A DNA stretch of 64,000 bases from CAMDHY01 sp046156265. Lineage in GTDB: Bacteria > Pseudomonadota > Alphaproteobacteria > Rhizobiales > Segnochrobactraceae. Shown here one piece after another: positions 63,653 to 64,000 of this stretch; within the stretch, counting starts at the first letter, position 1; each line of letters begins with the position of its first letter. Location: contig NZ_JAWDIR010000003.1 of assembly GCF_046156265.1 (NCBI RefSeq), positions 62,001 through 126,000 on the forward strand, in the 5' to 3' direction. The position numbers were made by a program, and so were the translations under genes. The notes beneath the pieces are model-generated. The model made no database searches, was not told the DNA's origin, and saw only the letters and a list, made by a program, of their open reading frames with translations.

Positions 63653-64000
63653 TTACTCGATCACCTCGATGACGCGGCGGGAGCCCGGCTCGATGATGGC
63701 CCGGCGTCCGTCGACCAGGCCGTAGCGGTAGGAGGAGTTCGGGATCGCCCGAAGATCGACGCCGGCCGGCAGCGGCTGCCCGATGACGAGCGGGCGGGTG
63801 AGCGTCGCTGACGGCCCGCTTTGGCGGGAGACATAGCCCCGGACCCGCGAGGGGGGCGACCGCATCGGCGCGTCGACCCGCGCCCCGGTGGCGGCGCCGG
63901 CACCAACGCCGAGGCCCCCGCTGCCGGCGACACCCGGGGACTTGCCGACGGGGGCCTCGCCGCTGGTTGCCGGCGCACCGATCGGATTGCTGCCGATCGG
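63653..64000 (-). CDS. DUF1236 domain protein (5' end outside window)
   Basis: The frame is open to the window edge; 115 residues are present and the N-terminus is missing. The C-terminal 55 residues (VIGQPLPAGVDLRAIPNSSY, RYGLVDGRRAIIEPGSRRVI) match the DUF1236 domain, common in exported Rhizobiales proteins of unknown role. The part before is glycine-, alanine- and proline-rich. Most full-length members begin with a signal peptide. Confidence 0.75.
   Translation of the reverse strand, partial: PIGSNPIGAPATSGEAPVGKSPGVAGSGGLGVGAGAATGARVDAPMRSPPSRVRGYVSRQSGPSATLTRPLVIGQPLPAGVDLRAIPNSSYRYGLVDGRRAIIEPGSRRVIEVIE

Overview
This 64 kb window is chromosomal DNA from a high-GC alphaproteobacterium, most likely of the order Hyphomicrobiales (Rhizobiales). 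The evidence is the very high G+C with strongly GC-biased third codon positions, the gene order rpsT-(rhodanese)-dnaA-dnaN-recF, the cluster comF-grxC-nitrilase-DUF1178 beside ubiG, a possible Irr-type iron control element before bfr, a DUF1236 protein, and hairpin-rich intergenic repeats of the kind common in this order. I cannot name a genus.

Layout. 0-5 kb: 3' part missing hrpB, an RHH/PIN toxin-antitoxin pair, a DUF1186/SEC-C protein, and a lone higA-type antitoxin gene between two copies of a hairpin repeat. 5-11 kb: putA, bacterioferritin with a Bfd-type ferredoxin, an SDR and a basic protein of unknown function. 11.5-12.3 kb: a two-gene, TA-like module. 12.5-17.3 kb: a complete branched-chain amino acid type ABC importer. 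17.5-19.5 kb: two tandem exported proteins with 16 conserved cysteines each. 19.5-31 kb: a nucleotidyltransferase-fold protein, a ClpP-like protease, AKR, DUF599, a 41-residue membrane protein, GST, cysS, an orphan PIN protein, GFA, prolyl aminopeptidase and cimA. 31-38 kb: LOG, ubiG, the comF cluster, an NCS2 permease with an unusual C-terminal domain, and a methyltransferase. 38.5-45 kb: GH17 membrane enzyme, dapF-mtaB-ftsY, SDR. 45-51.6 kb: recF, dnaN, dnaA, rhodanese, a gene-free stretch of nearly 1 kb, rpsT and rplS. 51.7-64 kb: an MFS exporter, UvrD-type helicase, GATase, TerB, SLC13/RCK_C transporter, a double cold-shock protein, a candidate small RNA, NUDIX, a double NTF2-like protein, cardiolipin synthase and a partial DUF1236 gene.

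Most of the window is housekeeping. The points that most deserve a second look are: (i) a candidate sRNA at about 59.86-59.97 kb with a sigma-32-like promoter, two hairpins that each display TTCCCCC in the loop, and a perfect terminator; (ii) the tandem 16-cysteine secreted paralogues; (iii) several scattered TA-like loci, two of them associated with repeats; (iv) a nucleobase permease fused to what looks like a degenerate RsbW-type domain. I found no CRISPR array, prophage, insertion sequence, rRNA or tRNA. All calls come from reading the sequence; no search was run.
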